Shown here: piece by piece, positions 52,041-59,337 of the stretch | Position numbering within the stretch: position 1 is the first letter of the stretch | How the letters are laid out: each line of letters opens with the position of its first letter | Source: a virus | IMG/VR virus record: IMGVR_UViG_3300032083_003484 | Span: 1 to 64,000 of that record | Strand: one strand, 5' to 3' | DNA: 64,000 nucleotides | Translations under genes and position numbers: made by a program | The notes under the pieces: generated by a model | What the model saw: only the letters and a program-made list of their open reading frames with translations | The model's database searches: none | What the model was told of the DNA's origin: nothing

Positions 52041-52368
52041 ATATAACTCCAGCTGCGTGTAGACTTACCGTTACTATGTTCCATGTTACTGTTGCTACGT
52101 AGGCCGTGATCAAGAAATACCATACCCATTTTTTTGAAAGTTTATCTTTTTTAACCCAGCGATCGTACTCAACCAACAAGGCGTGTTGCATAACAAAGAT
52201 TTTAAACATAGCAAAGGAGATTACTGAATTCTCTAAAAAGTATCCCATTACTGGATTAACTTCTTCGGCAAAGCCTCCTTCTACAGCAAAAATTGTTATG
52301 CATAGATCTAAAAGGTTTAAAATAACTAGTGCTTTTAGAAATTTATCATGTGGGTGTTTTTCAATCAT
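52039..52368 (-). CDS. Membrane protein, DUF5658-like (109 aa)
   Basis: A protein of 109 residues with three predicted transmembrane helices (KALVILNLLDLCITIFAVEG; VISFAMFKIFVMQHALLV; WVWYFLITAYVATVTWNIVT). The LLDLCITIFAVEGG and EVNPVMGYFLE segments match the pattern of DUF5658 membrane proteins. The ATG begins 4 nt after the mature 3' end of tmRNA, with no room for a ribosome site outside the tmRNA itself, so its translation must depend on unprocessed transcript or a leaderless end. Function unknown. Confidence 0.65.
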   Translation of the reverse strand: MIEKHPHDKFLKALVILNLLDLCITIFAVEGGFAEEVNPVMGYFLENSVISFAMFKIFVMQHALLVEYDRWVKKDKLSKKWVWYFLITAYVATVTWNIVTVSLHAAGVI

Positions 52369-52371
52369 TAG

Positions 52372-52679
52372 TGGAGATGTGGGGAGTCGAACCCCAGTCC
52401 TTAAAACTTAAAATCAATCGTCATTCACAAAATTAGTTAGTCAACCACCCGACTAACAAGCCACCTCGTACAACGAGGGTATCTACATTAAATAGAAACA
52501 AATTAACAAAAAAGCAACTTTGGATAACAAGGCAGTTGCCGCCCCCTGATTATGCTGCTAACGCAACAGAGTCAAATTCAACGTTATTGTTGGCAATTAT
52601 TTTTTTTCTGGTTTTCGTATGTCCAGCCAAGCTTTTGCACGATTTATTTTTTATTCCAAGTCGAAGCCAGTGCATCCCC
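52372..52679 (-). ncRNA. ssrA: tmRNA (ssrA), complete
   Basis: A 308-nt minus-strand RNA. The ends form the tRNA-like domain: 5' GGGGATG pairs with 3' CATCTCC followed by discriminator A, the 5' part has the TGGCTTCGAC element, and the 3' part has the T-arm CTGGG GTTCGAC TCCCC-type sequence with TTCGACT. CCA is only partly encoded (one C). In between come the tag reading frame ending in GCGTTAGCAGCATAA and several GC-rich inverted segments (such as GTTAGTC...GACTAAC) that fit pseudoknots. tmRNA with SmpB frees stalled ribosomes and tags the product for ClpXP-type proteases. It lies flush between two genes. Confidence 0.93.
52550..52594 (-). other. tmRNA tag reading frame: ANNNVEFDSVALAA-stop
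   Basis: From a GCC resume codon (52592-52594) 14 codons read ANNNVEFDSVALAA and end with TAA. The AN start and the ALAA end are the standard features of bacterial SsrA tags; the C-terminal LAA is what ClpX and ClpA recognise. The resume codon is inferred from this pattern and not from structure. Confidence 0.85.
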
Positions 52680-53006
52680 TTATTTTCTAAGGCTATTTTC
52701 TAGCCGGTTTAGGTGTATAGTGTCTATCCCTAAAAACAAAGCTGTTTCTTGTTGGGATGAACAAACAGATTTGGCATACTTTACTAATGCCTCTATAGTT
52801 ATTTTTTTTATTGATCTTGCTAAACTTAGGCCGTACATCTTGCCATTTATCTTGTGGCTCAAAGACTCAAGCTTGATTGCTATAATGTCTTCTAGTGGCA
52901 GGTTTGATATACGAACTAAGAATCTATCGTCAATCAAATTTTCTTCTTTAAGATTTTTTATGATTGAGTATTTAGATTTTTTTATTTTACTTTTTGTTTT
53001 TCTCAA
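52680..53006 (-). CDS. Small basic protein with Fis-type helix-turn-helix-like C-terminus (108 aa)
   Basis: A basic 108-residue protein (KTKSKIKKSKYSIIKNLKEE at the N-terminus). The C-terminal QQETALFLGIDTIHLNRLEN segment has the spacing of a Fis/NtrC-type helix-turn-helix (A-x3-LGI-x6-L-x2-L). It may be a DNA- or RNA-binding regulator. The stop codon ends at the base before the 5' end of tmRNA, so both share a transcript. The HTH call is from pattern only. Confidence 0.55.
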   Translation of the reverse strand: MRKTKSKIKKSKYSIIKNLKEENLIDDRFLVRISNLPLEDIIAIKLESLSHKINGKMYGLSLARSIKKITIEALVKYAKSVCSSQQETALFLGIDTIHLNRLENSLRK

Positions 53007-55757
53007 TTAAAGTAAGCTAGCTAGTTTGTGAAGAAGGTCCTCTGATAAGTCAAGCTGGTCTTCGACCTCGGCTTCAGGTTCAGGCTCTTCGACCTCAACA
53101 GAACCGGTAGGGTCTTCTACTTCCACTTCCGGAGCAGGTGTTATTTCTGCTTCCTGGTCCTCTAAATGAGCTTCGATGTTCGGAAGAATATAATCTTTAA
53201 AAGCTTTCTCGTCTTCAGGGTTAGATAAGGTCTCATAAGTATTGAGAATCTGTGTCTGGATCTTCTTGAGTGTTACAGCTGCTTCTCTCATCCCTGTTAA
53301 CTGGTCAGGGTCGGTTGGTATATCATCGCCAGATACTAGCTTCTCTTCTTCGGTCCTAGAATCTCCTTCTTCAGGATCGATTACCGGTTCTTCTTCCCTA
53401 CCAAGACCTAAGTCCATTCTATTTGGGTCACTCGGAGCGACACCAATCTCGATATCTTCTTCTAACTCTAAGTTGGCGGCCGGGTCAGTCTCTGAACTCT
53501 TTGAGATGTCTGCGATACCTAAGAGGTTTTTGATGCCAATCATTAAGTGGTTGGAATACGCCTGTCTTTGTTCTGACGAGGTTGTAAGATCTTTATAGTC
53601 ATCCTGAATTGATGGGATAATATTTTTTAAGAGATCACGAAGTTTATTGACGCCGGTGTTTTGATAAACAACTTCATCGGACTGTTTTGCTTCTGTGAGG
53701 ATCCCACGAATAGCTTTACGTAGGCGTTGCTCTTCGTTTAGTTGTTTTCTTTTATTCTCGGTGATAATCTTTCGTATTGCTTTTCGAAGTTTGAGTTCTT
53801 CCATTAAATCTTCTCTTTTTATGAAATAGTTTTCTTGCATCTCTCTATAAATAGTGCGCTTTTTAGGTTCATCGCCTACAGGGGCAGCAAACCCACCAAC
53901 TGCTCCTCCCCCCATCGCAGACATTTCATCCAGCGAAGATTCCGAAGAAGGGGGTTGGTCTTTTCCCAGAATAACTAAAACCTCATCAGGGTCAACGCCC
54001 TGCGGTATGAATGGAGTTATATCCTCTCCTTTCGAAAAGGCTTCTCTAAAGTCTGTAGCACTCAATTCCGGAGGTTGTGGAGTGAATGCGTGTTCCATTG
54101 GATCTAAGACCTTTACTCCCTCTGCCGCATAGTTTTGTACACTTTTTGCAAAACGACTTTGATCGCCGCCTTTTGTGCTAGTACCTAATAGGACTTTCTC
54201 ACCGGGCTTTGCCACTTCTTCTACATGCTTGTAGGCTGCGGTTACTGGTGATGCTGATGGGGACTCTTCGACTCTTACGTTTCTAAGGCCAAGTGCTTTT
54301 GCGTATACGTCAAATATTTGTTTTGCCTGCTCTGACGTTACCTGAACTCCGTTTGCTTCTCTGGTCTTCGGAGAGACGTATACGATAACCTCGTCTGCGA
54401 TGCCGGCATAGTGTGCTACCATATCCATATGGCCACGATGAGGCGGTTTGAAGCTTCCTGGTATTACTGCGACTATCTTTTCTTGACCTTCTTGTTCTGT
54501 TAGAGTGCTAAGGGCCGGTATCTTTCCTCGGCCATATTTAAACATACCCAAGATCTGGTTGATGGGAGCAAAATTACCGGTAAATTTATAGGTGCTTCCA
54601 TTCCAGTCAAAGACAAAACCTTCGGCGGCAGTAGTAACACGATCGGCATCTTTTAATTTTTCTAGTTGAGACTTGAGAATTTCTATAGCCTCTTCATGAC
54701 CGGAGGCCTCTATAACTTTTATTGCGTTGGCTACTTCATCTTTCAGTCTTGCTACTTCTGTTGAGTTGTCAAGAATAAAAAGTGATTGGAGGCCTTCTAA
54801 AACATCAACAGTAAAGTCGTGGACAACACTCTCTACGGGAGCAATCGCTGCTTTCAAAAACTTTGCATCTGCTTCTTTAACCATACGACTAAAAGCTGCC
54901 CGCTGTTCGGAAGGGATAATGCTTTTAAGTTTTGTTACTGAGTATGGGCCGCTACGTTGACCGGAGGCGAATCGATTTACCAAGAGAGCTTTTGCTTCGT
55001 CTGGTAGGAAGCCAAAACTGTCTTCTACCATTGGGGTTATTCTAGCAACAAGATAATCTAATACAGTATCATTATCTGAAACTCCAACCCTGGATATTGT
55101 TTGTTCTAAAGCAGCAAGATTCCTATTCAGTGTCTCGTCACTTAGTTTGTCTAGCTTTCGAATCGGGTTAACCATAAACCCAAACTCTTCATTGGCGACG
55201 GCCTCTTGCATCTTTACAAGGGCGTTCCGAAGAGTGTTAAAGCTCTCAGAGACATCAACATCCTCAACTTGGCCCGACTCTTTATTAAAATAGGCATGAC
55301 CAACGTGGTGGATGGTTAGATTCTTGGTATCATAGTTAATGACGTTTGCGTTTCTAGGATCTTGTATCTCGGCGTTATAATAGATGTTTGCATCTGGTCC
55401 GAAGATCTTTTCCTGTGTCTCTGCTGGAAGTGACTGAACTGCTTTCTCGAAAACAGAAAAAGCATCGTTGAACGCTTGCTCAACAGAACCTCGCCCAGCA
55501 AACTTCGCAGCAAGGCCGGCGGCGTCTAGGCCGCCTTTCTTGATGTTCCCCTTGTTCCTGGCTGCTTTGGCCTTACCATCCTTTACAGAATAAGAAATGT
55601 AAAGGTTCTGACCATCAGTCTTCTCTGTTCCCTCAAGTTCGCCCTGGGAAGCTGCGATGAATATTTCTTTCATCTGCTTAAAAGTTAACGCCGGGTTATC
55701 ATAAAGGTGAGACATGTGACCGGCGACGCCTCCTTCGTTAACGAACATTGAAGTCAT
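53007..55757 (-). CDS. Ligase-like / HxGH nucleotidyltransferase fusion (916 aa)
   Basis: Residues 1-400 contain the covalent nucleotidyltransferase motifs of DNA/RNA ligases and capping enzymes: motif I EKTDG (K46), an RNKG segment, motif IV AEGFVF (379-383) and motif V YKFTG (K391). Residues 425-600 form a second, unrelated domain of the HIGH family: VIPGSFKPPHRGHMDMV (434-443), with LSATDFREAF near 565, as in NMN adenylyl- or cytidylyltransferases. Residues 640-916 are helical and acidic with two copies of RKAIR(K/G)I(I/L)TE. An RNA repair or nucleotide-metabolism enzyme is likely. A second start may exist at M640 or M652, because a CTATTTATA motif lies just upstream of M640. Confidence 0.75.
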   Translation of the reverse strand: MTSMFVNEGGVAGHMSHLYDNPALTFKQMKEIFIAASQGELEGTEKTDGQNLYISYSVKDGKAKAARNKGNIKKGGLDAAGLAAKFAGRGSVEQAFNDAFSVFEKAVQSLPAETQEKIFGPDANIYYNAEIQDPRNANVINYDTKNLTIHHVGHAYFNKESGQVEDVDVSESFNTLRNALVKMQEAVANEEFGFMVNPIRKLDKLSDETLNRNLAALEQTISRVGVSDNDTVLDYLVARITPMVEDSFGFLPDEAKALLVNRFASGQRSGPYSVTKLKSIIPSEQRAAFSRMVKEADAKFLKAAIAPVESVVHDFTVDVLEGLQSLFILDNSTEVARLKDEVANAIKVIEASGHEEAIEILKSQLEKLKDADRVTTAAEGFVFDWNGSTYKFTGNFAPINQILGMFKYGRGKIPALSTLTEQEGQEKIVAVIPGSFKPPHRGHMDMVAHYAGIADEVIVYVSPKTREANGVQVTSEQAKQIFDVYAKALGLRNVRVEESPSASPVTAAYKHVEEVAKPGEKVLLGTSTKGGDQSRFAKSVQNYAAEGVKVLDPMEHAFTPQPPELSATDFREAFSKGEDITPFIPQGVDPDEVLVILGKDQPPSSESSLDEMSAMGGGAVGGFAAPVGDEPKKRTIYREMQENYFIKREDLMEELKLRKAIRKIITENKRKQLNEEQRLRKAIRGILTEAKQSDEVVYQNTGVNKLRDLLKNIIPSIQDDYKDLTTSSEQRQAYSNHLMIGIKNLLGIADISKSSETDPAANLELEEDIEIGVAPSDPNRMDLGLGREEEPVIDPEEGDSRTEEEKLVSGDDIPTDPDQLTGMREAAVTLKKIQTQILNTYETLSNPEDEKAFKDYILPNIEAHLEDQEAEITPAPEVEVEDPTGSVEVEEPEPEAEVEDQLDLSEDLLHKLASLL

Positions 55758-55758
55758 C

Positions 55759-56013
55759 TTATTTTCCTTCTTCTAGAACTTTTATTTGTTCTTGTAGAGT
55801 CTTTAACCGCTCATCCATCCTTCGGGATTCTAAGCATGCTTGTTTAAGTTCGTGAAGAGCCATAACAAGCGCCCGCCGAGAACTAACAGTACGAGGTTTA
55901 AGTGACTCTAGATTCCTTATAGCAGACTCTAAGATGGCACTTAAGCCAGGTTTGTTTTTGGATTCGTTAAGGTATAAAAAATCATTAAACTTTTTTTCTA
56001 TACTCTTTAACAC
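55759..56013 (-). CDS. Small helical protein (84 aa)
   Basis: An 84-residue charged helical protein (LESAIRNLESLKPRTVSSRR; MDERLKTLQEQIKVLEEGK, a likely coiled coil). One base separates it from the fusion enzyme downstream and from the Ala/Pro/Lys protein upstream. No recognised family; it could be a partner or oligomerisation factor. Confidence 0.5.
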   Translation of the reverse strand: MLKSIEKKFNDFLYLNESKNKPGLSAILESAIRNLESLKPRTVSSRRALVMALHELKQACLESRRMDERLKTLQEQIKVLEEGK

Positions 56014-56014
56014 T

Positions 56015-56260
56015 TTATCCCTCTGCTAGATCAGCCGGAGCCGCCTTCTTCGCTTTTCGTCTAGGAGCCGGCTTGGCTTCTTTCTTCGCAACTGGCTCGG
56101 GCTTAGGCTCGGGCTTAGGTGCTGGCTTGGGTGCTGGCTTGGGTGCTGGCTTGGGTGCTGGTACTGGTTTTGCTGCCGGCTCTACTGCAGCTGCTTTTCG
56201 GGCCTCGGCAGCTCTTATTGCTCGGAGCTTTCGAATCCTTCTTGTTCTTGGTGATGCCAT
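56015..56260 (-). CDS. Histone H1-like Ala/Pro/Lys-rich protein (81 aa)
   Basis: An 81-residue protein of low complexity: basic N-terminus (PRTRRIRKLRAIRAAEARK), a central run of APKP and EPKP repeats and a basic end (KPAPRRKAKKAAPADLAEG). This composition is that of H1-like or nucleoid-binding tails of bacteria and phages, so DNA or RNA binding is likely. The repeats derive from a 12-bp tandem repeat. Strong ribosome site AAAGGAGAATAAAA. Confidence 0.55.
   Translation of the reverse strand: MASPRTRRIRKLRAIRAAEARKAAAVEPAAKPVPAPKPAPKPAPKPAPKPEPKPEPVAKKEAKPAPRRKAKKAAPADLAEG
56093..56165. repeat. 12-bp tandem repeat in the H1-like gene
   Basis: On the plus strand the unit GGCTTGGGTGCT and close variants (GGCTCGGGCTTA) repeat about five to six times. 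On the coding strand this gives PAPKPAPK-type repeats. Copy number changes by slippage are likely between related phages. Confidence 0.75.
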
Positions 56261-56262
56261 TT

Positions 56263-56763
56263 TTATTCTCCTTTTTTGATTCCAAACTTTCGGAGCAGCA
56301 TGTTATGAAGCATACTGTTCTTTTTGTCATGGTAATCTTTTGATTCAGTTTGTGTTTCTTTATTTTTTGATGTTTCTTGCTTTCCTTCACTCATTGGGTA
56401 TCCTCCGATTTGATTTTGATATCTTTTCATCAACCGACCTGAACCTATGTGGAAAGCTTCATCTTCCATTGCTTTTAGATTTGGGTCAGCGTCAATGTCG
56501 TGTGTCTTGACCATTAGATCTTCGCCACGACAGTTTTGTGAATGATGCACTAACTCATGAGAAAGAGACCTTAGAATGTCTTTTGGGTGTCTTCCGGTAG
56601 TATAAATAGTCACCACCATAGAAGAAGGATCATAATGAGCAGTATACCCCATTGGATTCTGCGCATTTTCTTGATCATCTACAAAGTTTATTGTTGGATC
56701 TTGATCGAATCCAAGTTGCTTTTTAGCAAACGGATAAAACTCATTTACCAAATCTTCATACAT
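56263..56763 (-). CDS. Zincin-like protein with HELVHH motif (166 aa)
   Basis: A protein of 166 residues with SLSHELVHHSQNCRGEDL near residue 68: the HExxH motif followed by H72 and a downstream E/D, as in small metallopeptidases. AMEDEAFHIGSGRLMKRY may hold the third ligand. The C-terminal 50 residues are Lys/Glu-rich and disordered. No export signal, so the target is intracellular or within the virion. It is the second HExxH protein in the window, and not obviously related to the one at 47.1 kb. Confidence 0.6.
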   Translation of the reverse strand: MYEDLVNEFYPFAKKQLGFDQDPTINFVDDQENAQNPMGYTAHYDPSSMVVTIYTTGRHPKDILRSLSHELVHHSQNCRGEDLMVKTHDIDADPNLKAMEDEAFHIGSGRLMKRYQNQIGGYPMSEGKQETSKNKETQTESKDYHDKKNSMLHNMLLRKFGIKKGE

Positions 56764-56785
56764 TATAAGGTACCTTTACTTATAA

Positions 56786-56995
56786 TTAGTGTGTAAACTC
56801 AGAATTAACCGTTTTACATTCTACACAACGAAAAATTGGAATCGGTGCATACGATGTTTGACCTGATGGTGACTGTAGTGCGGAAAGTCTCTTGATCTGA
56901 ACGACTTGCTCAAAAAAGATACTGTCGCACTCATCGCACTTAACGTCAGTGCAGTCTTCTGGTCGGATGTTGATGTTTAGATTGTCTTGTTGCAT
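56786..56995 (-). CDS. Small zinc-ribbon protein (69 aa)
   Basis: A 69-residue protein with KCDECDSIFF and RCVECKTVN, two CxxC pairs about 32 residues apart that form a likely zinc ribbon. AGGAGAATACAATA ribosome site. It resembles small phage zinc ribbons of unknown target. Confidence 0.6.
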   Translation of the reverse strand: MQQDNLNINIRPEDCTDVKCDECDSIFFEQVVQIKRLSALQSPSGQTSYAPIPIFRCVECKTVNSEFTH

Positions 56996-57007
56996 TATTG
57001 TATTCTC

Positions 57008-57259
57008 CTATATGTTTATTGCTCTTCGGAATAAGCTTAAATCTTTTTGCTTAAACCATTCTGGATCTAACCCTTCTATTGGCGCCAACTCAGCAGTTAA
57101 CGCCCATTCAATTTTATAACAATGAAATCCCATTAACTTTCGGTGATCAATAACAACACCAATTAAAAGATCATTAATATAATTAACTGATACTCCTAAT
57201 ACTAAGTCACTAACATTATATTGCTTAGTTGTATCATTAATATTAACTTTATTAGTCAT
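57008..57259 (-). CDS. Small hypothetical protein (83 aa)
   Basis: An 83-residue protein (NVSDLVLGVSVNYINDLLIG; WFKQKDLSLFRRAINI) of alternating beta strands that might form a small barrel. No motif. It starts in a 4-nt overlap with the 60-residue gene. Function unknown. Confidence 0.45.
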   Translation of the reverse strand: MTNKVNINDTTKQYNVSDLVLGVSVNYINDLLIGVVIDHRKLMGFHCYKIEWALTAELAPIEGLDPEWFKQKDLSLFRRAINI

Positions 57260-57438
57260 TGTTTATTAATATAAAGTACCGGAACTTCTATGTGTTCAAT
57301 AATAGTATTCATGCTTTCTAGCTTAGTAAACCATATTCTATCATACTTTACGTAAATGTCAACAACTAAATACAGTTCTTTTTTATACAGTATTAAATCA
57401 CCAAGTTCCAAGTTCTTTACAAACGACTCTCCAATCAC
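57256..57438 (-). CDS. Small hypothetical protein (60 aa)
   Basis: A 60-residue protein (LGDLILYKKELYLVVDIYVK) with beta strands, probably a small SH3-like or Sm-like barrel similar in style to the neighbouring 83-residue protein. It overlaps the transglycosylase by one base. Unrecognised. Confidence 0.42.
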   Translation of the reverse strand: MIGESFVKNLELGDLILYKKELYLVVDIYVKYDRIWFTKLESMNTIIEHIEVPVLYINKQ

Positions 57439-57968
57439 TAGATACAGATCTGTTCGCTAATTCTATCACTATTGCGAGTTACTGCTTCCGATAGTAGATC
57501 AGCACGTCTAATGATCCGACGAGCATAAGCTCTAGATCTAGGTGTGCACTGATTTCCAGCATTATAATGACAGAGAGGATCAGCCCACTCTTGTTGGTGA
57601 TCTACAGAGAAAAGCTGGAACGGCTCTGTTGAGATCGATCTAGAAAACCTATAATGAAAATCTTTTACCGCATTGACTCCATCCTTAATTAAATCACAAT
57701 TCTCCAATCTTCCTTCTTCACAAAAGTATCTAGGATTGATCTGCAATGGTCCGTGGCAACAACCTGTGTAAGAAACAACTCCTTTTTGAAGTCTAGATTC
57801 TTCCCAGGCTACCGATACAGCAATTAGGGGTGAAACATTTCTAGCAATTGCTTCACTAGCAATCACCTCACAAGTATTAAACCTTTCAGGGTTCAGGACA
57901 TGATCTGGAGTGTTTAGTACTCCAGCAGTAAAAAGGATATAGCAAATCCCATAGCTTAACTTAACCAT
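57438..57968 (-). CDS. Lytic transglycosylase-like protein (SLT domain, 176 aa)
   Basis: A protein of 176 residues with a hydrophobic N-terminus (LSYGICYILFTAGVLNTP) that may be a signal peptide. VSPLIAVSVAWEESRLQKGV gives the catalytic glutamate and CCHGPLQINPRYF the downstream G-x2-Q-I-x-P pattern of goose-type/SLT lytic transglycosylases. It would cleave peptidoglycan, either as an endolysin or as a periplasmic enzyme for entry. Eight cysteines are present, suggesting disulphides outside the cytoplasm. 8-nt overlap with uvsE. Confidence 0.75.
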   Translation of the reverse strand: MVKLSYGICYILFTAGVLNTPDHVLNPERFNTCEVIASEAIARNVSPLIAVSVAWEESRLQKGVVSYTGCCHGPLQINPRYFCEEGRLENCDLIKDGVNAVKDFHYRFSRSISTEPFQLFSVDHQQEWADPLCHYNAGNQCTPRSRAYARRIIRRADLLSEAVTRNSDRISEQICI

Positions 57969-58890
57969 TGATAATCTCCGTTTTGTATTTAATAACTGCT
58001 AGTTCTTTAGCCTTAGCTTCTACCATAATATGCATATTGTTATTATAGTTATTAATAGTATTATATATATAGTTAGAATGTTTCTCTTCTCTAATCTTAA
58101 TATTGTTCTGTTCTTCTCTAGCTGACTCTGAGTAATGTACCACAGGGGTGATATCCCCCCAGGTCGACAAAGCTAGTTCTAGCGCATCTTGTTCAGACTG
58201 ACCTCCTGTACAAAGCTTGTGATGGTGGTAATCAAAAACAATAGGGATCCCAGTTTGTTCATGAACCCCTTCGTAAAGATCTTTTGTTGAGTAGAGAGAA
58301 ACCTTATCATCATTTTCCACCGTTAGTCTTGATCTAACTGCTGGAGAAAGTTTGTTTACATTCTCACAAAACGTTTTCAGAGCACTTGGCTTGTCTCCAT
58401 AAGCAGCACCAACGTGAATGTTGATTTTAGCCCAGTGATCTCTTGGGAGACCCATCAAATCCATAACCTTGCCGTGAATCTCCAAATCAGTAATGGTGTT
58501 TTGGACTACACGCTCTTTAGGTGAGGCCAACTTGTTGAAAGGCCCAGGGTGGTATGTAAGTCTATGGTTGTGCTTTTTAGCAAAGTCACCAACTTCTTTT
58601 AGCTTCTTAGAGATCTCCTTGATGTCCGGCATATCATCAATGTTGTAATGAGATGCCCAAGGAAACATGTTAGAACTCATTCGAAAAAACTTTACATTGT
58701 TTTGCTCATTCCACTTGACAATCTCAAGCAGGTCTGTTATATTTAGTAGAGTTAGTTGAGAGGCATAATGGATACCCTTCGCATCAAAAGTTTTTTTAAT
58801 CATTGTTCTGTTAGTAGTGATGCGTTGACTCTTAGGTCGTTCACTGAAACCCATGTTAATGCAAGCGTAGCCGATATAGTCGCTATTCAT
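57961..58890 (-). CDS. uvsE: UV damage endonuclease (UvdE/UvsE family)
   Basis: A protein of 309 residues of the UVDE family, TIM-barrel fold: IGYACINMGF at the N-terminus, KFFRMSSNMFPWASHYNID, RLTYHPGPFNKLASP, INIHVGAAYGDK, RLTVENDDK and PIVFDYHHHKLC, with the His, Glu and Asp metal ligands at the expected positions. The enzyme nicks DNA 5' to UV photoproducts and abasic sites, giving the phage its own repair. A perfect AGGAGG ribosome site precedes the ATG; the GC-rich plus-strand patch begins directly upstream of it. Confidence 0.88.
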   Translation of the reverse strand: MNSDYIGYACINMGFSERPKSQRITTNRTMIKKTFDAKGIHYASQLTLLNITDLLEIVKWNEQNNVKFFRMSSNMFPWASHYNIDDMPDIKEISKKLKEVGDFAKKHNHRLTYHPGPFNKLASPKERVVQNTITDLEIHGKVMDLMGLPRDHWAKINIHVGAAYGDKPSALKTFCENVNKLSPAVRSRLTVENDDKVSLYSTKDLYEGVHEQTGIPIVFDYHHHKLCTGGQSEQDALELALSTWGDITPVVHYSESAREEQNNIKIREEKHSNYIYNTINNYNNNMHIMVEAKAKELAVIKYKTEIING

Positions 58891-58899
58891 AATCCTCCT

Positions 58900-59049
58900 G
58901 TGAGTTGGCCCGGAAAGCCCGGTGTGTATATTAGACGAACGAGCGACGGATCTTATCCACTTTTCGAACGCTTTTTTCCGATAAGTTTACCGGTCCTGGC
59001 GGCGCAAGCGACCGACGACCAGTACGAGGCGTTCGGGGAGATGTCGTGA
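58900..59049 (+). CDS. Possible small ORF on the GC-rich patch (49 aa, uncertain start)
   Basis: The frame VSWPGKPGVYIRRTSDG to the TGA at 59047-59049 is open and protein-like and shares a GTGA stop/start overlap with the next plus-strand ORF. The start at GTG 58900 has no ribosome site. The ORF could be the end of a longer gene cut by insertion. The codon use is GC-rich, unlike the neighbours. Unrecognised. Confidence 0.3.
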   Translation: MSWPGKPGVYIRRTSDGSYPLFERFFPISLPVLAAQATDDQYEAFGEMS

Positions 59050-59255
59050 GGATACCGAAGTTACCTGACGGCTGGATCTGGCGTTTCGACGACGATGAGG
59101 AGATGCCCTCCTTCGACCTCTTCCATAACACCCTAGGATACCAGGGCTCGGCCTTCCGAGACTCTTGCGAGCCCGAAGGCTATGCCGGAGGACCGGTAGA
59201 CTCTTGGCAAAGCGCCCTTGACCTGCTGGTGGAGATTAAAGTTCCGCTACACTAA
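59046..59255 (+). CDS. Small plus-strand ORF in the GC-rich patch (69 aa)
   Basis: A 69-residue acidic protein (IPKLPDGWIWRFDDDEEMPS; GGPVDSWQSALDLLVEIKVP) with a GTG start in a 4-nt overlap with the preceding ORF. The region has roughly 55-62 percent GC by my own count of the lines 59041-59220, against about 40 percent just after it. It is the only gene pair in this orientation nearby. No family is recognised. The sequence looks like a recently acquired gene. Confidence 0.5.
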   Translation: MRIPKLPDGWIWRFDDDEEMPSFDLFHNTLGYQGSAFRDSCEPEGYAGGPVDSWQSALDLLVEIKVPLH

Positions 59256-59268
59256 GGCCCCGACCCAC

Positions 59269-59307
59269 CTACTCGGGACGTCGGAGTAGACGTCCTTCCT
59301 GCAGGAA
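59269..59307 (+). repeat. Mutually exclusive hairpins plus palindrome downstream of the plus-strand ORF
   Basis: CTACTC (59269-59274) pairs with GAGTAG (59284-59289), while GGACGTC (59276-59282) pairs with GACGTCC (59289-59295). The two stems share bases and cannot form together. A perfect 12-bp palindrome TTCCTGCAGGAA follows at 59296-59307. This could be an attenuator-like or otherwise structured RNA, or a protein-binding site. Confidence 0.55.
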
Positions 59308-59337
59308 CCTGTCCAGGACGATCCTCGCAGTCCCTTC

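Noticed and set aside
56119-56343. Plus-strand ORFs over the 12-bp repeat
   Set aside because: Leu/Val/Trp repeats that only reflect the tandem repeat read on the other strand.
58931-59131. 66-residue minus-strand ORF in the GC-rich patch
   Set aside because: Low-complexity shadow of the coupled plus-strand ORFs, no ribosome site.
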